DNA of 64,000 bases from Rhizobium sp. BK313 (GCF_014193655.1 NZ_JACHZQ010000001.1:2232001-2296000); one strand, 5' to 3'; numbered from the stretch's first letter, positions 1 to 9,307 are shown. Numbers and translations are program-made. Notes: a model not told the origin generated them from the sequence alone.

Positions 1-1083
1 GGCGCAGGCGACGCCTTCATGTCCGGTTTCCTGCGTGGCTACCTGCGCGACGAACCGTTGAAGACCTGCGCCACCTGGGCCAATGCCTGCGGTGCTTTTG
101 CGGTCTCGCGCCTGCTCTGCTCGCCGGAATATCCGACCTGGGCCGAACTCGATTTCTTCCTGAAGACGGGCAGCAAACATCGGGCGCTGCGCAAGGACGA
201 GGCGATCAACCATATCCACTGGGCGACGACACGGAACGGTGAGATCCCGCTGTTGATGGCGCTTGCCATCGACCATCGTTCGCAGCTCGTCAGCGTCGCC
301 GACGAACTGGGCGTTGCCCATGACAGGATCGTTGCCTTCAAACGGCTTGCGGTCGAGGCGGCGGCGCGGGTTTCGGGCGGACGTGCGGGCTATGGCATGC
401 TGATCGACGAGCGCTTCGGTCGTGACGCCTTCTTCGATGCCGCCACCAAGCATTTCTCCTGGATCGGCCGGCCCGTCGAATTGCCGGGCTCGAAGCCGCT
501 CAAATTCGAATTCAGCCAGGATATCGGCTCGCAGCTCGCAGAATGGCCCCTCAACCATTGCATCAAATGCCTCTGCTTCTATCATCCCGACGATCCGAAA
601 GTGTTGAAGGCGGAGCAGCAGGAAAAGCTGCGCAGCCTGTTCGAAGCGGCGCGCAAAGTCGGCCGCGAACTGCTGGTCGAGATCATCGCCGGCAAGAACG
701 GGCCGCTCACCGACGACACGGTCGCAACCGCGATGGAAGAGCTCTATGCGCTCGGCATCAAACCCGACTGGTGGAAGCTGGAACCGCAGGAATCGACCGC
801 GGCCTGGAAAAAAATCGATGCCGTGATCGCCAAAAATGATCCATGGTGCCGGGGTATCGTGCTGCTTGGCCTGGAAGCGCCGGCGGAGGAATTGATCCGT
901 AGCTTCGAAGCCACGCTGGCCGCACCCTCGGTCAAGGGCTTCGCCGTCGGGCGGACGATCTTTTCCGACGCGGCACGCGCCTGGCTATCGGGCGGCATGA
1001 ATGACGAGGAGGCGATTGCCGATATGGCCGGCCGCTTCCGGCAACTGACCCAGGCGTGGCTGAAAACCCGCGGTCTGGAATAG
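1..1083 (+). CDS. iolC: IolC 3' part: 5-dehydro-2-deoxygluconokinase fused to DUF2090 aldolase-like domain (5' truncated)
   Basis: The reading frame is open from the first base, so the start lies outside the window; 360 residues are visible. It begins with GAGDAFMSGF, the second PfkB/ribokinase signature, whose Asp is the catalytic base. From about residue 75 a DUF2090 domain follows, starting near IPLLMALAIDHRSQL. In rhizobia this fusion is annotated as a kinase that phosphorylates 2-deoxy-5-keto-gluconate joined to an aldolase that splits the product to dihydroxyacetone phosphate and malonate semialdehyde. iolD, iolE and iolB follow on the same strand. The kinase assignment is firm; the aldolase role of DUF2090 is family knowledge. 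Confidence 0.93.
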   Translation, partial: GAGDAFMSGFLRGYLRDEPLKTCATWANACGAFAVSRLLCSPEYPTWAELDFFLKTGSKHRALRKDEAINHIHWATTRNGEIPLLMALAIDHRSQLVSVADELGVAHDRIVAFKRLAVEAAARVSGGRAGYGMLIDERFGRDAFFDAATKHFSWIGRPVELPGSKPLKFEFSQDIGSQLAEWPLNHCIKCLCFYHPDDPKVLKAEQQEKLRSLFEAARKVGRELLVEIIAGKNGPLTDDTVATAMEELYALGIKPDWWKLEPQESTAAWKKIDAVIAKNDPWCRGIVLLGLEAPAEELIRSFEATLAAPSVKGFAVGRTIFSDAARAWLSGGMNDEEAIADMAGRFRQLTQAWLKTRGLE

Positions 1084-1086
1084 CCG

Positions 1087-1135
1087 GCGCATCGCTCCGA
1101 AAAGTGGATACCGGTTTTCGGGTAAAGCGATGCGC
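1087..1135. repeat. RIME-like intergenic palindrome between iolC and iolD
   Basis: A nearly perfect hairpin starts four bases after the iolC stop. The outer arms are GCGCATCGCT (1087-1096) and AGCGATGCGC (1126-1135). The inner arms are CCGAAAA (1097-1103) and TTTTCGG (1115-1121), with a four-base bulge on the right. The core AAAAGTGGATACCGGTTTTC is typical of short dispersed palindromes in rhizobial intergenic regions (RIME-type). There is no T-run, so it is unlikely to be a simple intrinsic terminator; inside an operon it could affect mRNA processing or stability. Confidence 0.75.
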
Positions 1136-1170
1136 AAACAATGGACTAAAATGCATTTGGGAGGCGCCCC

Positions 1171-3021
1171 ATGGGCAAGACGATCCGATTGACGATGGCA
1201 CAGGCCGTCGCACATTTCCTCAAGAAGCAGATGACTGTGATCGATGGCCAAAAGCTGCCGATCTTCGGCGGCGTGTGGGCGATCTTCGGCCACGGCAACG
1301 TCGCCGGCATGGGGGAAGCGCTCTATCAGGTTCGCGAGGAGCTTCCGACCTTCCGCGCCCACAACGAACAAGGCATGGCGCATGCCGCGATAGCCTATGC
1401 GAAAACCAGCTTCCGCCAGCGTTTCATGGCCTGCACCACATCGATCGGTCCGGGCGCGCTGAACATGGTGACTGCGGCCGGCGTCGCGCATGTCAACCGC
1501 ATCCCGGTGCTCTTCCTCCCTGGTGATGTCTTCGCCAACCGCGCGCCCGATCCGGTGCTGCAGCAGATCGAGGACTTCGGCGACGGCACAGTCTCGGCCA
1601 ATGATGCCTTCCGTCCGGTGTCGCGCTACTTCGACCGCATCACCCGCCCCGAGCAGATCATGACGGCGCTGAAGCGCGCCATGCAGGTGTTGACCGAACC
1701 ACTCGATTGCGGTCCGGTGACGCTGGCGCTTTGCCAGGATGTGCAGGCCGAGGCCTTCGACTATCCGGAAAGCTTCTTCGAGGAGCACGTCTGGACACAA
1801 CGACGTCCGCAGCCGGATGCGGACGAGCTGGCAAACGCCATCGCACTGATTCGCAAATCCGAAAAGCCGGTGATCGTCGCCGGCGGCGGCGTGCTCTATT
1901 CGCGGGCGACGAAGGAGCTTGCTGCTTTCGCGGAAGCACACGGCATTCCCGTCGTTGTCACCCAAGCCGGCAAGTCGGCGATCGACGAGACGCATCCGCT
2001 CGCGCTCGGTTCGGTCGGCGTCACCGGAACGTCGGCTGCCAACGCGATTGCTGAGGAGACCGATCTGGTGATTGCCGTCGGCACCCGCTGCCAGGATTTC
2101 ACCACTGGCTCCTGGGCGCTGTTCAAGAACGAAAAATTGACCATGATCGGCCTCAACATCGCGGCCTATGATGCGCTGAAGCATAATAGTCACCCCTTGG
2201 TGACAGATGCGCGCGAGGGACTGAAAGCCTTGTCTGCAGGCCTTTCCGGCTGGAAAGCGCCAGCAGTGCTTGTGGAAAAAGCAACACGAGAAAAGAAGGT
2301 CTGGTTGGAGGCTGCCGCCAAGGCGATGGCGACCACCAATGCCGCCCTGCCCTCCGACGCCCAGGTGATCGGCGCCGTCGCCCGCTCGATCGGCGGCGAA
2401 AAAAGCATCTTGCTGTGCGCTGCCGGCGGCCTGCCCGGCGAATTGCACAAACTCTGGCCGACGACCGTGCCAGGCAGTTACCACATGGAATACGGCTTCT
2501 CCTGCATGGGCTATGAGATCGCCGGCGGGCTCGGCGCGAAGATGGCGCGGCCCGACAAGGAGGTTGTCGTCATGGTCGGCGACGGCTCCTACATGATGCT
2601 GAATTCGGAGCTGGCGACCTCGGTCATGCTCGGGCTGAAGCTCACCGTCGTCCTCCTCGACAACAGGGGCTATGGCTGCATCAACCGGCTGCAGATGGCG
2701 ACCGGCGGTGCCAACTTCAACAATCTCTTGAAGGATGCGCGTCATGAGGTGATGCCGGAGATCGATTTCCGGGCGCATGCCGAAAGCATGGGCGCCGTCG
2801 CCGTAAAGGTCGCCTCGATCGCTGAACTGGAACAGGCAATCGAGGCTTCGAAGAAGAACGACCGCACCTCCGTCATCGTCATCGACACCGATCCGCTGAT
2901 CACGACGGACGAAGGCGGGCATTGGTGGGATGTCGCCGTGCCCGAGGTCAGCCCGCGCGCCGAGGTCAACAAGGCCCGTGCGGACTACGAAGAAGCCCGC
3001 GCCGCCCAGCGTCTCGGCTGA
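1171..3021 (+). CDS. iolD: IolD, 3D-(3,5/4)-trihydroxycyclohexane-1,2-dione acylhydrolase
   Basis: The product is 616 residues, the usual size for IolD, a thiamine-diphosphate enzyme that opens the ring of the inosose-derived dione to give 5-deoxy-glucuronate. The N-terminal Pyr domain carries FRAHNEQGMAHAA, whose Glu activates the cofactor. A central domain follows, then the C-terminal PP domain with the Mg/ThDP motif starting GDGSYMMLN and ending near LLDNRGYGCIN. GGGAGG lies just upstream of the ATG. It is third in the catabolic sequence after IolG and IolE and sits between iolC and iolE. Confidence 0.97.
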   Translation: MGKTIRLTMAQAVAHFLKKQMTVIDGQKLPIFGGVWAIFGHGNVAGMGEALYQVREELPTFRAHNEQGMAHAAIAYAKTSFRQRFMACTTSIGPGALNMVTAAGVAHVNRIPVLFLPGDVFANRAPDPVLQQIEDFGDGTVSANDAFRPVSRYFDRITRPEQIMTALKRAMQVLTEPLDCGPVTLALCQDVQAEAFDYPESFFEEHVWTQRRPQPDADELANAIALIRKSEKPVIVAGGGVLYSRATKELAAFAEAHGIPVVVTQAGKSAIDETHPLALGSVGVTGTSAANAIAEETDLVIAVGTRCQDFTTGSWALFKNEKLTMIGLNIAAYDALKHNSHPLVTDAREGLKALSAGLSGWKAPAVLVEKATREKKVWLEAAAKAMATTNAALPSDAQVIGAVARSIGGEKSILLCAAGGLPGELHKLWPTTVPGSYHMEYGFSCMGYEIAGGLGAKMARPDKEVVVMVGDGSYMMLNSELATSVMLGLKLTVVLLDNRGYGCINRLQMATGGANFNNLLKDARHEVMPEIDFRAHAESMGAVAVKVASIAELEQAIEASKKNDRTSVIVIDTDPLITTDEGGHWWDVAVPEVSPRAEVNKARADYEEARAAQRLG

Positions 3022-3088
3022 TCGATTTCTGCCATTTTTCTGGAGGAGCGGGCCTGCTCCTCCAACAATGCTTTTAAGGAGACCATTG

Positions 3089-4006
3089 ATGAAGGCCAAA
3101 CTCGGCATGTCGCCCATCGCCTGGTGGAATGACGACCTTCCAGAGCTCAGCGACGACGTATCCCTCGAGGAATGCCTGTGCCAGTCGCGCAGTGCCGGCT
3201 TCACCGGCATGGAACAAGGCCGGCGTTTCCCCAGCAATCCTGATGAAATGTTGCCAATCCTGCGCGCCGCCGACGTGACGCTCTGTGGCGGCTGGTTCTC
3301 CGGTACGCTTGTTAATGAGGAGCTTGCCGCCAACAAGGACCGCATCGCTCCGATGATCGAGCTGTTCAAGGCAGTGAACGCACCCTGCATCGTCTATGGC
3401 GAGGTCGGCCGCTCCATCCAGGGCGACCGCTCCAAGCCGCTCGCCACCAAGCCGCGTCTTTCGGATGACGAGATGAAGGCCTATGCCCGCCGCGTCACTC
3501 AGTTCGGCGAATGGTGCGCCGAGCAGGGCATGCCGCTCTCCTATCACCATCACATGGCCGCAGTCGTGGAAACCGAGCCGGAACTCGACGCGTTCATGCG
3601 CAATTCCGGCGAAGGCATTCCGCTTCTGCTCGATGCGGGTCACCTGGCCTTTGCCGGCGGTGACGTCCTGCGCGCCATCGACAATCACCACGCCCGCATC
3701 AACCACGTTCACGTCAAGGATATCCGCAAGCCGGTTGTGGACGGGCTGGATCGTAGCCGACAATCCTTCCTCGACGCGGTGGCGCTTGGCGCGTTCACAG
3801 TGCCGGGCGACGGCTCGCTCGATTTCGGTGCCATCGTCCAGCGCCTGGCGAGTTACGGCTATGAAGGCTGGTTCGTCGTCGAGGCCGAACAGGATCCGCG
3901 CAAGGCTCCGCCGCAGAAAATGGCCGAGATCGGCCATGCCGAATTGATGCGCGTCATGACCGCAGCTGGCTATACGGTGGAAACTGAAGGTTTTCCTAAG
4001 GGATAG
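3089..4006 (+). CDS. iolE: IolE, myo-inosose-2 dehydratase
   Basis: A 305-residue TIM-barrel enzyme of the xylose-isomerase-like superfamily (AP_endonuc_2). It dehydrates 2-keto-myo-inositol to the dione used by IolD. The start MKAKLGMSPIAWWNDD is typical of rhizobial IolE. The frame is open further upstream, but TAAGGAGA sits 6 bases before this ATG. Metal-ligand-like motifs are visible in LSYHHHMAAVVE, LLLDAGHLAFAGGD and HVHVKDI, and the C-terminal FVVEAEQDPRK is typical. It is 67 bases after iolD and 44 before iolB, consistent with one transcript. Confidence 0.96.
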   Translation: MKAKLGMSPIAWWNDDLPELSDDVSLEECLCQSRSAGFTGMEQGRRFPSNPDEMLPILRAADVTLCGGWFSGTLVNEELAANKDRIAPMIELFKAVNAPCIVYGEVGRSIQGDRSKPLATKPRLSDDEMKAYARRVTQFGEWCAEQGMPLSYHHHMAAVVETEPELDAFMRNSGEGIPLLLDAGHLAFAGGDVLRAIDNHHARINHVHVKDIRKPVVDGLDRSRQSFLDAVALGAFTVPGDGSLDFGAIVQRLASYGYEGWFVVEAEQDPRKAPPQKMAEIGHAELMRVMTAAGYTVETEGFPKG

Positions 4007-4050
4007 AGGCAACCGAAGACCTCTCCCCAAGCAACGGAGGAAGAACGCCC

Positions 4051-4848
4051 ATGCCAAATCTCAAGGTCAAACCTGATGGCTCCCATGGTCGCGTCACCCA
4101 TGTCACTCCCGGAAACGCCGGCTGGACTTATGTCGGCTTCGACCTTTTCCGGCTGAAACCCGGCGAAACGGCTTCGGCCGAAACCGGCGATCGCGAGGTT
4201 TGCCTGGTCTGGGTCAGCGGCAAGGCGAGTGCCAAGGTTGGCGAAAAGGATTTCGGATTGCTTGGTGGCCGCATGAGTCCCTTCGAGGGTGCGCCGCATG
4301 CTCTGTATATTCCGGCCGGCTCCAACTGGTCCGTCGTCGCCGAAACTGATCTGGAGCTGGCCGTGTGCTCAGCCCCCGGCGGCGGCTCGCATGAGGCCCG
4401 CGCCATTCCGCCCGGCACACATCCGGCGCTGACGCGCGGCAAGGGCACCAATGTCCGTTATGTCAACAACATCATGCCGGAGGATGACGGCGCAGCTCAT
4501 TCCCTGCTGGTGGTCGAAGTCATCACGCCGGGCGGTCATACGTCGTCCTACCCGCCGCACAAACATGATCAGGACAATTTGCCGAACGAAAGCTTTCTCG
4601 AGGAGACCTATTATCATCGCCTGAACCCGCCGCAGGGTTTCGGCTTCCAACGAGTCTACACCGATGATCGCTCGCTGGATGAAGTCATGGTGCTCGAGGA
4701 CGGCGACGTGACGCTGGTGCCGAAAGGATACCATCCCTGCGCCGCCTGCCATGGCTACGACCTCTATTATCTCAATGTGATGGCCGGTCCGAAACGCGTC
4801 TGGAAGTTCTACAACGCGCCAGAACATGAGTGGCTTCTGAAGGCATAA
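4051..4848 (+). CDS. iolB: IolB, 5-deoxy-glucuronate isomerase
   Basis: A 265-residue cupin-type isomerase converting 5-deoxy-D-glucuronate to 2-deoxy-5-keto-D-gluconate, the IolC substrate. The double cupin is visible: the N-terminal half has WVSGKASAKVGEKDFG, and the C-terminal half has SYPPHKHDQDNLP with the metal-binding His pair and Glu, followed by LEETYYHRLNPPQGFGFQ. A Shine-Dalgarno (ACGGAGGAAG) lies about 10 bases upstream. It is the last gene of the visible iol cluster and is followed within 20 bases by a perfect hairpin. Confidence 0.97.
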   Translation: MPNLKVKPDGSHGRVTHVTPGNAGWTYVGFDLFRLKPGETASAETGDREVCLVWVSGKASAKVGEKDFGLLGGRMSPFEGAPHALYIPAGSNWSVVAETDLELAVCSAPGGGSHEARAIPPGTHPALTRGKGTNVRYVNNIMPEDDGAAHSLLVVEVITPGGHTSSYPPHKHDQDNLPNESFLEETYYHRLNPPQGFGFQRVYTDDRSLDEVMVLEDGDVTLVPKGYHPCAACHGYDLYYLNVMAGPKRVWKFYNAPEHEWLLKA

Positions 4849-4866
4849 ACTCCCAAGAGCATGGCA

Positions 4867-4891
4867 AGGCCGCGCCTTGATGGCGCGGCCT
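4867..4891. terminator. Bidirectional terminator hairpin between iolB and the MATE gene
   Basis: Perfect 10-bp stem AGGCCGCGCC / GGCGCGGCCT with a 5-base loop, placed between two convergent stop codons. Only a short T-rich tail (TGTT) follows on the plus strand, so termination strength is uncertain. Confidence 0.7.
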
Positions 4892-4896
4892 GTTCA

Positions 4897-6264
4897 TCAT
4901 GCCGGCAGCAATCCGTATCGCCAGCCGCGGTCTCTGGCATTGCGCGACAATACAAGCCAGGCGAGCACGAACATTCCCGCCTCCGCGAAGACCGGCACCA
5001 TCCAGATTCCAGTTTCGCCGAAAATGAAGGGCAGCAGGAATGTCAGCGGCAGCGTGAAGAAATAGGGCCGTGCCAGGCCGAAGATCGCCCCCCCCTTCGC
5101 ATCGCCGATCGACTGGAAATAAGACGACAGCACGATCATCTGCCCGAAGAGGAAATAGGCGCCGACTGTCCATGGCAATATCCGTCCCACCTCCGCAACG
5201 ATGACGGAATCGCCAACGAAAACGCCCCCCAGACTACCCGCAAACATCTCGACGACCAACTCCACCACGCTGCAGTAGATCAGCGCCGACACCATGGCGA
5301 TCTGCAGGCTTCGGCTGACACGGGCGGGAAGTGCGGCGCCGTGATTATGACCGGATATCGTCTGCAGGGCGATGCTGAGGCCGAGGAGCGGCAGATAGGC
5401 GAAGGTCATCACGCGGGTAATGATTCCATAAGCGCCGACGGTCGCGACATAGTCTCCCTGGTGCCAGATCGACAGGTTGAAGAGGATTGCTGCCGAACTC
5501 AGGGATATGCCGATGAAGCCTAGGCTCATCGGCGCACCGAAGGCGACGATCCCGCGCCATTCAGCGATCGGAAATGACGTCGACGGCCTCAGCGCGCCGG
5601 GCCGCCGCCAGCGATAGGACAGGATGATCGCCAGGCAAATGAATTGCGCCGCGATCGAACCGGCGGCTGAGCCGATGACACCCCAATGCATCACCGACAT
5701 CAGCAGCCAGTTGGCCACGATATTGAGGAGTGTCGAGGCAAGCGTCACAACGGTCATGAAGCCGATCTTGCCCTCGCAGCGCAGAGCGTCGACATGCACC
5801 GACAACAGGAAGCTGATTGGCGCGAAGCCGACCATGACGCCCATGAAGGCGGCGGCATTGGCGGCAACAGCGGTGTCGCCCGCCGCGCTCGCGACGATGA
5901 CTTGCCGCCCAGCTGTCCAGTACGCGGCGTTGACCAGGATCACCACCGCCAAGGCCAGGCCATGAGCGGCTGTGAAAACCCGCCTTGCCCCAGCCCGATC
6001 TCCGGCTCCCAGACGACGGGCCAGGATGCTCGCCATGCCATTGGAGACCAGGGATTGCAGAGCGATCAGAAGCATGAGCGCCGGAAAAATGAGGCTGACC
6101 GCCGAGATGGCATCGGCACCCACATAGATGCCGAGGAAAAAGGCATCGACGACGGCAAAAAGGCCGTTGATGGTTGTGATCAAGATGATCGGCGCGGCGG
6201 TGCGGGCAAAGACGCCCGGCAGCCAGCCGCTCAGGAATATGTTGCTTTCGGAATGATTCGTCAT
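4897..6264 (-). CDS. MATE family multidrug/toxin efflux transporter
   Basis: A roughly 455-residue polytopic inner-membrane protein with about 12 hydrophobic segments in two similar halves, as in cation-coupled MATE antiporters. The N-terminal half contains ITTINGLFAVVDAFFLGIYV and SLVSNGMASILARRLGAGDR, the first-repeat signature where substrate-exchange helices begin. The second half repeats the pattern around FIGISLSSAAILFN. The ATG at 6264 is chosen; an in-frame GTG four codons upstream (6276) is possible and neither has a strong ribosome-binding site. It is convergent with iolB, and nothing ties it to inositol. The substrate is unknown. Confidence 0.88.
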   Translation of the reverse strand: MTNHSESNIFLSGWLPGVFARTAAPIILITTINGLFAVVDAFFLGIYVGADAISAVSLIFPALMLLIALQSLVSNGMASILARRLGAGDRAGARRVFTAAHGLALAVVILVNAAYWTAGRQVIVASAAGDTAVAANAAAFMGVMVGFAPISFLLSVHVDALRCEGKIGFMTVVTLASTLLNIVANWLLMSVMHWGVIGSAAGSIAAQFICLAIILSYRWRRPGALRPSTSFPIAEWRGIVAFGAPMSLGFIGISLSSAAILFNLSIWHQGDYVATVGAYGIITRVMTFAYLPLLGLSIALQTISGHNHGAALPARVSRSLQIAMVSALIYCSVVELVVEMFAGSLGGVFVGDSVIVAEVGRILPWTVGAYFLFGQMIVLSSYFQSIGDAKGGAIFGLARPYFFTLPLTFLLPFIFGETGIWMVPVFAEAGMFVLAWLVLSRNARDRGWRYGLLPA

Positions 6265-6331
6265 GGCAAAATCCACGCAGCATCACGGCCCGCCAGATGA
6301 CGGCCGCAATCGATTGATGAAAGGATGGATG

Positions 6332-6769
6332 CTAGATGTCCAGCACCAGATGCGGCACGCCATCGGAGGTCTTGCGCGGTGAAATGCCGTTGACGTCGAT
6401 CTGGGCGTTGATGCGCTGGCGGAAGGCAGAGAAGCTCTCGAAAGTCACGACATCCACAGGAGTGTCAAAATGGATCGTGATCCTGTAAAGCCCACCGGAC
6501 TGCTCCGAAAGCGCCAGAACCTTGCCGGTGAAAGGCTGATTCAGATAGCGGCCACGAACTGCGGTCCCAACAGCGACCGGCGCGCTGGGCACCGCATTCG
6601 GTTTTGCCGCAAGCACCGATAGGGTGTTCCAGTCGCGCAGCCCGTATTGCTTGGCAAGCAGCTCCAAAGCTGCGCTATGGGCGACATCACCACCGCGCGC
6701 GGCCATAGCCTGTCGCAGGCGTTTGGCCTGCTCTTTCAGTTCATTGATGGACGGATAGATCGTCGTCAC
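6332..6769 (-). CDS. Glyoxalase-superfamily-related protein (Glyoxalase_8 domain)
   Basis: A 145-residue soluble protein starting with GTG. The first ~55 residues, with SINELKEQAKRLRQAMAARG, SAALELLAKQYGLRDWNTL, match the helical Glyoxalase_8 module often annotated as glyoxalase-superfamily protein in alphaproteobacteria. The remaining ~90 residues (VGTAVRGRYLNQPFTGKVLAL onward) form a predicted beta-rich domain I do not recognise. No catalytic site is evident, and the true function is unknown. It lies just upstream of, and on the same strand as, the MATE gene with a 67-base gap, so co-transcription is possible. Confidence 0.8.
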   Translation of the reverse strand: MTTIYPSINELKEQAKRLRQAMAARGGDVAHSAALELLAKQYGLRDWNTLSVLAAKPNAVPSAPVAVGTAVRGRYLNQPFTGKVLALSEQSGGLYRITIHFDTPVDVVTFESFSAFRQRINAQIDVNGISPRKTSDGVPHLVLDI

Positions 6770-7026
6770 GGAGTCAGCCTCTCAGAAGGCATGCGTTTAC
6801 GACTGCAGATCGGGGCTCGCATTACCGCCAGTCAGCATGCGCCAGATGGCTGTGACCATATTCGCAAGGGCTTCACCATGGATTCTCATCCGCGAGCGGC
6901 CGGTGCCTCGAACCGGGTTTCCGTATGATCGAAGCCAAAGCCGATGTCAAGACAAGGCGGCGGTGCTGGAAGAAACGCTGTGCAGGCGCAGGCATCGAGG
7001 ATGGCGGTATCTCGCACCGTCATTCC

Positions 7027-7473
7027 TCAAGCGGCAAGATAGCGCTCGATCTGATCAACCGGGAAATTCGTCAGGTCCTTGGCAACCTCGGCGACGATGG
7101 CCATCTGCGAATGAGCCCCGAGATGGGGCCGCAGGATGCCAAGCGCGCGCGGCGGCGCTACGAGGATGAGGCGGTTGACGCCTTTCTCCTGCACGAGCGC
7201 ATCGACCTTCGCAGCAATACCCTTCAAAAACTCCGCCGCTGCCTGTTCATGCCATGCCGTTTCTTCCACGGCGCTGCCTCCGAAACCTTCGGCCTGATGC
7301 GTGCGCCCCGGTTTGTCTGCGCCGAGTTCCCGATCCGGTGCGTGCGGCTGTTCCATGGTTTCGCGCGTTTGCAAGTCCGGATGCGGGCTGCGATTCGAAC
7401 TCTCCAGGATCAGCGCCTTTGCGCCGTCGCAAACAACGATCCAGGTTCCTCGTGAAATTTTGATATCGACCAT
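7027..7473 (-). CDS. Host attachment family protein (Host_attach, eRF1-like fold)
   Basis: A 148-residue protein of the family annotated as required for attachment to host cells, a baeRF/eRF1-domain-like fold. The start MVDIKISRGTWIVVCDGAKALIL and the later RLILVAPPRALGILRPHL are typical. The ATG at 7473 is chosen because GAGGACGGG precedes it; an earlier in-frame ATG at 7494 lacks such a site. The middle (residues ~30-75) is charged and low in hydrophobics, as in homologues. The attachment role comes from plant-associated bacteria; the biochemical activity is not established. Confidence 0.85.
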   Translation of the reverse strand: MVDIKISRGTWIVVCDGAKALILESSNRSPHPDLQTRETMEQPHAPDRELGADKPGRTHQAEGFGGSAVEETAWHEQAAAEFLKGIAAKVDALVQEKGVNRLILVAPPRALGILRPHLGAHSQMAIVAEVAKDLTNFPVDQIERYLAA

Positions 7474-7701
7474 CGTCCCGTCCTCACGCTCCATGTCACG
7501 ATCAAAACCGTCGACAAAGAGAACGTCTCATGACGCGAAGGGTTCAAAAACTTCATATTTGGCGCGCAATATCGCTCAACCGGCTGAAAAACGCCGATTC
7601 GTTAAAATTCGATTGGCGCAGTTGACGCTTACGCAAAATCTCCGTGCAAGGTTCATGCTGTAACCGAGATGAATTCGGCAGCCTCAAACCGGGGAATGAC
7701 A

Positions 7702-8088
7702 ATGCTTCGCGCAACGCATCTGGCGAAAGTCAAATCCGAAGTCTACGAGCACAGGTGGGAACGGTTCTTCGTTCAGCGGCCGGCCCGTATCATTGCCGTA
7801 CGCCCATGTCTGACAGGCATTTCGATCCGCAGCGCCGAAATCGTCGACATTTCGCAGGGCGGCGCCAGTTTCATCGTCGGCACGACCGTGGGCCTGCCAA
7901 CACACTATTATCTGAACATCCTCGGCCTTGCCTATCGCATCGGCTGCGCCGAGATCAATCGGATAGACAACCGCGTCAACGTTCGCTTCATCAACCTGAT
8001 CGAGCCGGAAACATTGAGACGTGTCGTGCGCGCCGATTTCATGATCGGCAACACCGAGGCGCTTGCAGCGCGCGGCAAGCGGCAATAG
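7702..8088 (+). CDS. PilZ domain protein
   Basis: A 128-residue protein consistent with the PilZ fold (c-di-GMP receptor family). The Arg-containing first motif appears to be QRPARIIAVRP, and the second is DISQGGASFIVG, matching the D/NxSxxG element. Both motifs are present, so c-di-GMP binding is plausible. The ATG at 7702 is chosen because GGGGA lies 6 bases upstream; in-frame ATGs at 7669 and 7696 are alternatives. It stands alone, ending 91 bases before a separate aminotransferase gene. Confidence 0.8.
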   Translation: MLRATHLAKVKSEVYEHRWERFFVQRPARIIAVRPCLTGISIRSAEIVDISQGGASFIVGTTVGLPTHYYLNILGLAYRIGCAEINRIDNRVNVRFINLIEPETLRRVVRADFMIGNTEALAARGKRQ

Positions 8089-8179
8089 GCGTCGGCATCA
8101 AGCTTTTCCGCCCTTGCAACGGCCCGCCAAGCGCCTATTGTGCTGCGCCTTGCAACAGAATTCGGGAAAATTAGCCAGA

Positions 8180-9292
8180 ATGTCCGCCTTTTCGCGCTTC
8201 ACGCCGCTGATCAGCGCCCTTCCCTCCACCGTGCCCTTCGTCGGCCCGGAAGCTCTCGAACGCCAACGCGGTTTGACCGTCAAGGCACGTATCGGTGCCA
8301 ATGAAAATGGCTTCGGCCCCGCCCCCTCCGTCATCGAGACCATGCGCGAGCAGGCCGGCGATATCTGGAAATACAATGATCCGGAAAATTTCGCGCTGAA
8401 AGAAGCGCTCGCCGCGCATCTCGGCGTCAAGCCCGCGAATATCGCCGTCGGCGAAGGCATCGACAGCCTGCTCGGTCTCATCGTGCGCATGGTGGTCGAG
8501 CCGGGGGCACCCGTCGTGACCTCGCTCGGCGGCTATCCGACCTTCAATTTCCATGTCGCCGGATTCGGCGGGCGGTTGGTAACCGTACCCTATATCAACG
8601 ATCGCGAGGATCTCGACGGCCTGCTGCAGGCAGTAAAGCGCGAGAATGCGCCGCTCGTCTATTTCGCCAACCCCGACAACCCGATGGGAAGCTGGTGGGA
8701 TGCCGACAAGATCGTCGCCTTTGCCCGCGCTCTGCCGGAAAGCTGCCTGCTCGTTCTCGACGAAGCCTATAGCGAGACCGGGCCTGCCAGTTCGTTGCCC
8801 GATATCTCTGCGCTGATCGACCTGCCGAACGTGCTGCGCACACGTACCTTCTCCAAGGCTTATGGCCTCGCGGGTGCCCGTGTCGGTTATGCCATCGGCG
8901 TGCCGGAAACCGTGCTTGCTTTCGACAAGATCCGCAATCACTTCGGCATGAACCGACTGGCGACGGCGGCCGCACTCGCGGCTCTGAAGGATCAGGCCTA
9001 CCTTGCCGAAGTCGTGGCTAAAATTCACGCTGCCCGTGAGCATATCGGCATGATCGCCCGTGACAACGGGCTTTCACCGCTTGCCTCCGCGACCAACTTC
9101 GTCGCCGTCGATTGCGGGCGCGACGGTGTTTACGCACGCGCCATCGTCGATGGGCTGATCCAGCATGGCGTCTTCATCCGCATGCCAGGTGTAGCGCCGC
9201 TCAATCGCTGCATCCGCATCAGCGTCGGTCCCAAGCACGATCTCGATCTTCTGGCCGAGGCACTGCCGAAAGTATTGAAGGCGATCGGCTGA
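8180..9292 (+). CDS. PLP-dependent aminotransferase, histidinol-phosphate aminotransferase-like
   Basis: A 370-residue fold-type I aminotransferase of the HisC-like class. Visible elements are GANENGFGPAPSVIETM near the N-terminus, ANPDNPMGSWW, VLDEAYSE with the PLP-ring Asp, and TRTFSKAYGLAGARVGYAIG with the Schiff-base Lys. The ATG at 8180 gives the normal family length; the frame is open upstream but out of family. It is not next to other histidine genes, so it is probably a paralogue acting on an aromatic or imidazole amino acid. The substrate is unassigned. Confidence 0.88.
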   Translation: MSAFSRFTPLISALPSTVPFVGPEALERQRGLTVKARIGANENGFGPAPSVIETMREQAGDIWKYNDPENFALKEALAAHLGVKPANIAVGEGIDSLLGLIVRMVVEPGAPVVTSLGGYPTFNFHVAGFGGRLVTVPYINDREDLDGLLQAVKRENAPLVYFANPDNPMGSWWDADKIVAFARALPESCLLVLDEAYSETGPASSLPDISALIDLPNVLRTRTFSKAYGLAGARVGYAIGVPETVLAFDKIRNHFGMNRLATAAALAALKDQAYLAEVVAKIHAAREHIGMIARDNGLSPLASATNFVAVDCGRDGVYARAIVDGLIQHGVFIRMPGVAPLNRCIRISVGPKHDLDLLAEALPKVLKAIG

Positions 9293-9307
9293 AGCTTGGA
9301 AGCAACG

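Noticed and set aside
985..3390. 801-codon open frame on the minus strand opposite iolC end/iolD
   Set aside because: Antisense shadow of strongly supported iol genes in high-GC DNA; no ribosome-binding site and no recognisable protein.
6925..7455. Plus-strand 176-codon frame overlapping the host-attachment gene
   Set aside because: The minus-strand protein matches a known family over its full length; the plus-strand frame resembles nothing.
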